Positions 7,267-7,548 of a stretch of 7,548 nt of DNA are shown piece after piece. This stretch comes from Acetobacteraceae bacterium (GTDB taxonomy: Bacteria > Pseudomonadota > Alphaproteobacteria > Acetobacterales > Acetobacteraceae), in the NCBI GenBank assembly GCA_947478535.1, contig CANJXD010000276.1, positions 1 to 7,548 on the forward strand. The letters are read 5' to 3'. Below the pieces are notes generated by a model. The model saw nothing but the letters and a program-made list of their open reading frames with translations, searched no databases and was not told where the DNA came from. Numbering within the stretch: the first letter of the stretch is position 1; every line of letters begins with the position of its first letter. Position numbers and translations under genes: made by a program.

Positions 7267-7548
7267 ATGATCCGTCTGCTGGAACACGAAGGAAAGGCGC
7301 TGCTGGCGCGCCACGGCTTTGCCATTCCGCCCGGCGCGCTGTTTCCGGCCCTGCCGACGCCTGGGCCTTTCATGGTGAAGGCCCAGGTGCTGGCCGGCGG
7401 TCGCGGCAAGGCGGGGGGAATTCTGCCGGCGGCGGATGCGGCGGAGGTGCGGGCGGCGGCGGGTGCCATCGCCGGGCTGGTCATCGGCGGAGAGAAGGTG
7501 CGCGCCGTCTATGTCGAACAGCGCATCGCCATCGCGCGGGAATTGTAC
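7267..7548 (+). CDS. ATP-grasp CoA ligase subunit, succinyl-CoA synthetase beta-like (5' part, cut by window end)
   Basis: The first 94 codons of a gene that continues beyond the right edge; no stop is reached. The N-terminus LLEHEGKALLARHGFAIPPG matches the start of the ATP-grasp domain of succinyl-CoA synthetase beta chains and related acyl-CoA or malate-CoA ligases. MVKAQVLAGGRGKAGGI (36-52) is the glycine-rich nucleotide-binding segment typical of these chains, and VEQRIAIARELY (83-94) matches the beta-strand region that precedes the rest of the domain. Such enzymes join a carboxylic acid to CoA with ATP (or GTP) through a phosphohistidine on the partner alpha chain, so a CoA-binding alpha subunit or fused domain is expected downstream. 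The start ATG is preceded by GAGGG at 7258-7262 (4 nt spacing, a little short) overlapping the previous stop. The company of transporter and crotonase genes suggests a dedicated ligase rather than the citric-acid-cycle enzyme. Confidence 0.88.
   Translation, partial: MIRLLEHEGKALLARHGFAIPPGALFPALPTPGPFMVKAQVLAGGRGKAGGILPAADAAEVRAAAGAIAGLVIGGEKVRAVYVEQRIAIARELY

Overview
The window is GC-rich, densely coding DNA of a style typical of Alphaproteobacteria. Strong C/G preference at third codon positions, end-to-start gene overlaps and a many-paralogue Opp/Dpp-type transporter fit Rhodospirillales or Acetobacteraceae (Roseomonas-like) genomes, but this placement is an inference from style and no marker gene is present.

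Layout. At the left edge (about 1-102, minus strand) is the beginning of a divergently transcribed gene whose translation runs into a Rossmann-type glycine motif (ILICGTGSF). A short regulatory gap (103-235) follows, holding a less GC-rich patch, a perfect 9-bp inverted repeat and the ribosome binding site of the first rightward gene. From 236 to the right edge all genes lie on the plus strand in one compact operon. The first is a periplasmic family-5 substrate-binding protein (236-1798). Next come two DppB/DppC-type permeases (1827-2786, 2783-3589) and two OppD/DppD- and OppF/DppF-type ATPases (3586-4587, 4584-5570). Two crotonase-fold (enoyl-CoA hydratase/isomerase family) proteins follow (5586-6386, 6390-7259). 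The last is the first 94 codons of an ATP-grasp CoA ligase subunit resembling the succinyl-CoA synthetase beta chain (7267 to the window end).

How the genes fit together. The five transporter genes make a complete ABC importer: one binding protein, two membrane subunits and two nucleotide-binding subunits. The junctions are GTGA, ATGA and ATGA overlaps or gaps of 3-28 nt, so one transcript with translational coupling is likely. Placing CoA-thioester enzymes and a CoA ligase directly behind the importer suggests that the imported compound is a carboxylic acid or amide, activated to a CoA thioester and then processed by the crotonases. This is inference. The classical annotation would be 'peptide/nickel transport', which the neighbourhood does not support.

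Nothing here is an obviously new biological system. The points most worth checking are the unusual active-site residues of both crotonases, the importer-plus-CoA-enzyme linkage, the identity of the divergent gene, and small inverted repeats in the leader and at the binding-protein/permease junction. No tRNA, rRNA, CRISPR array, insertion sequence or convincing terminator was seen.
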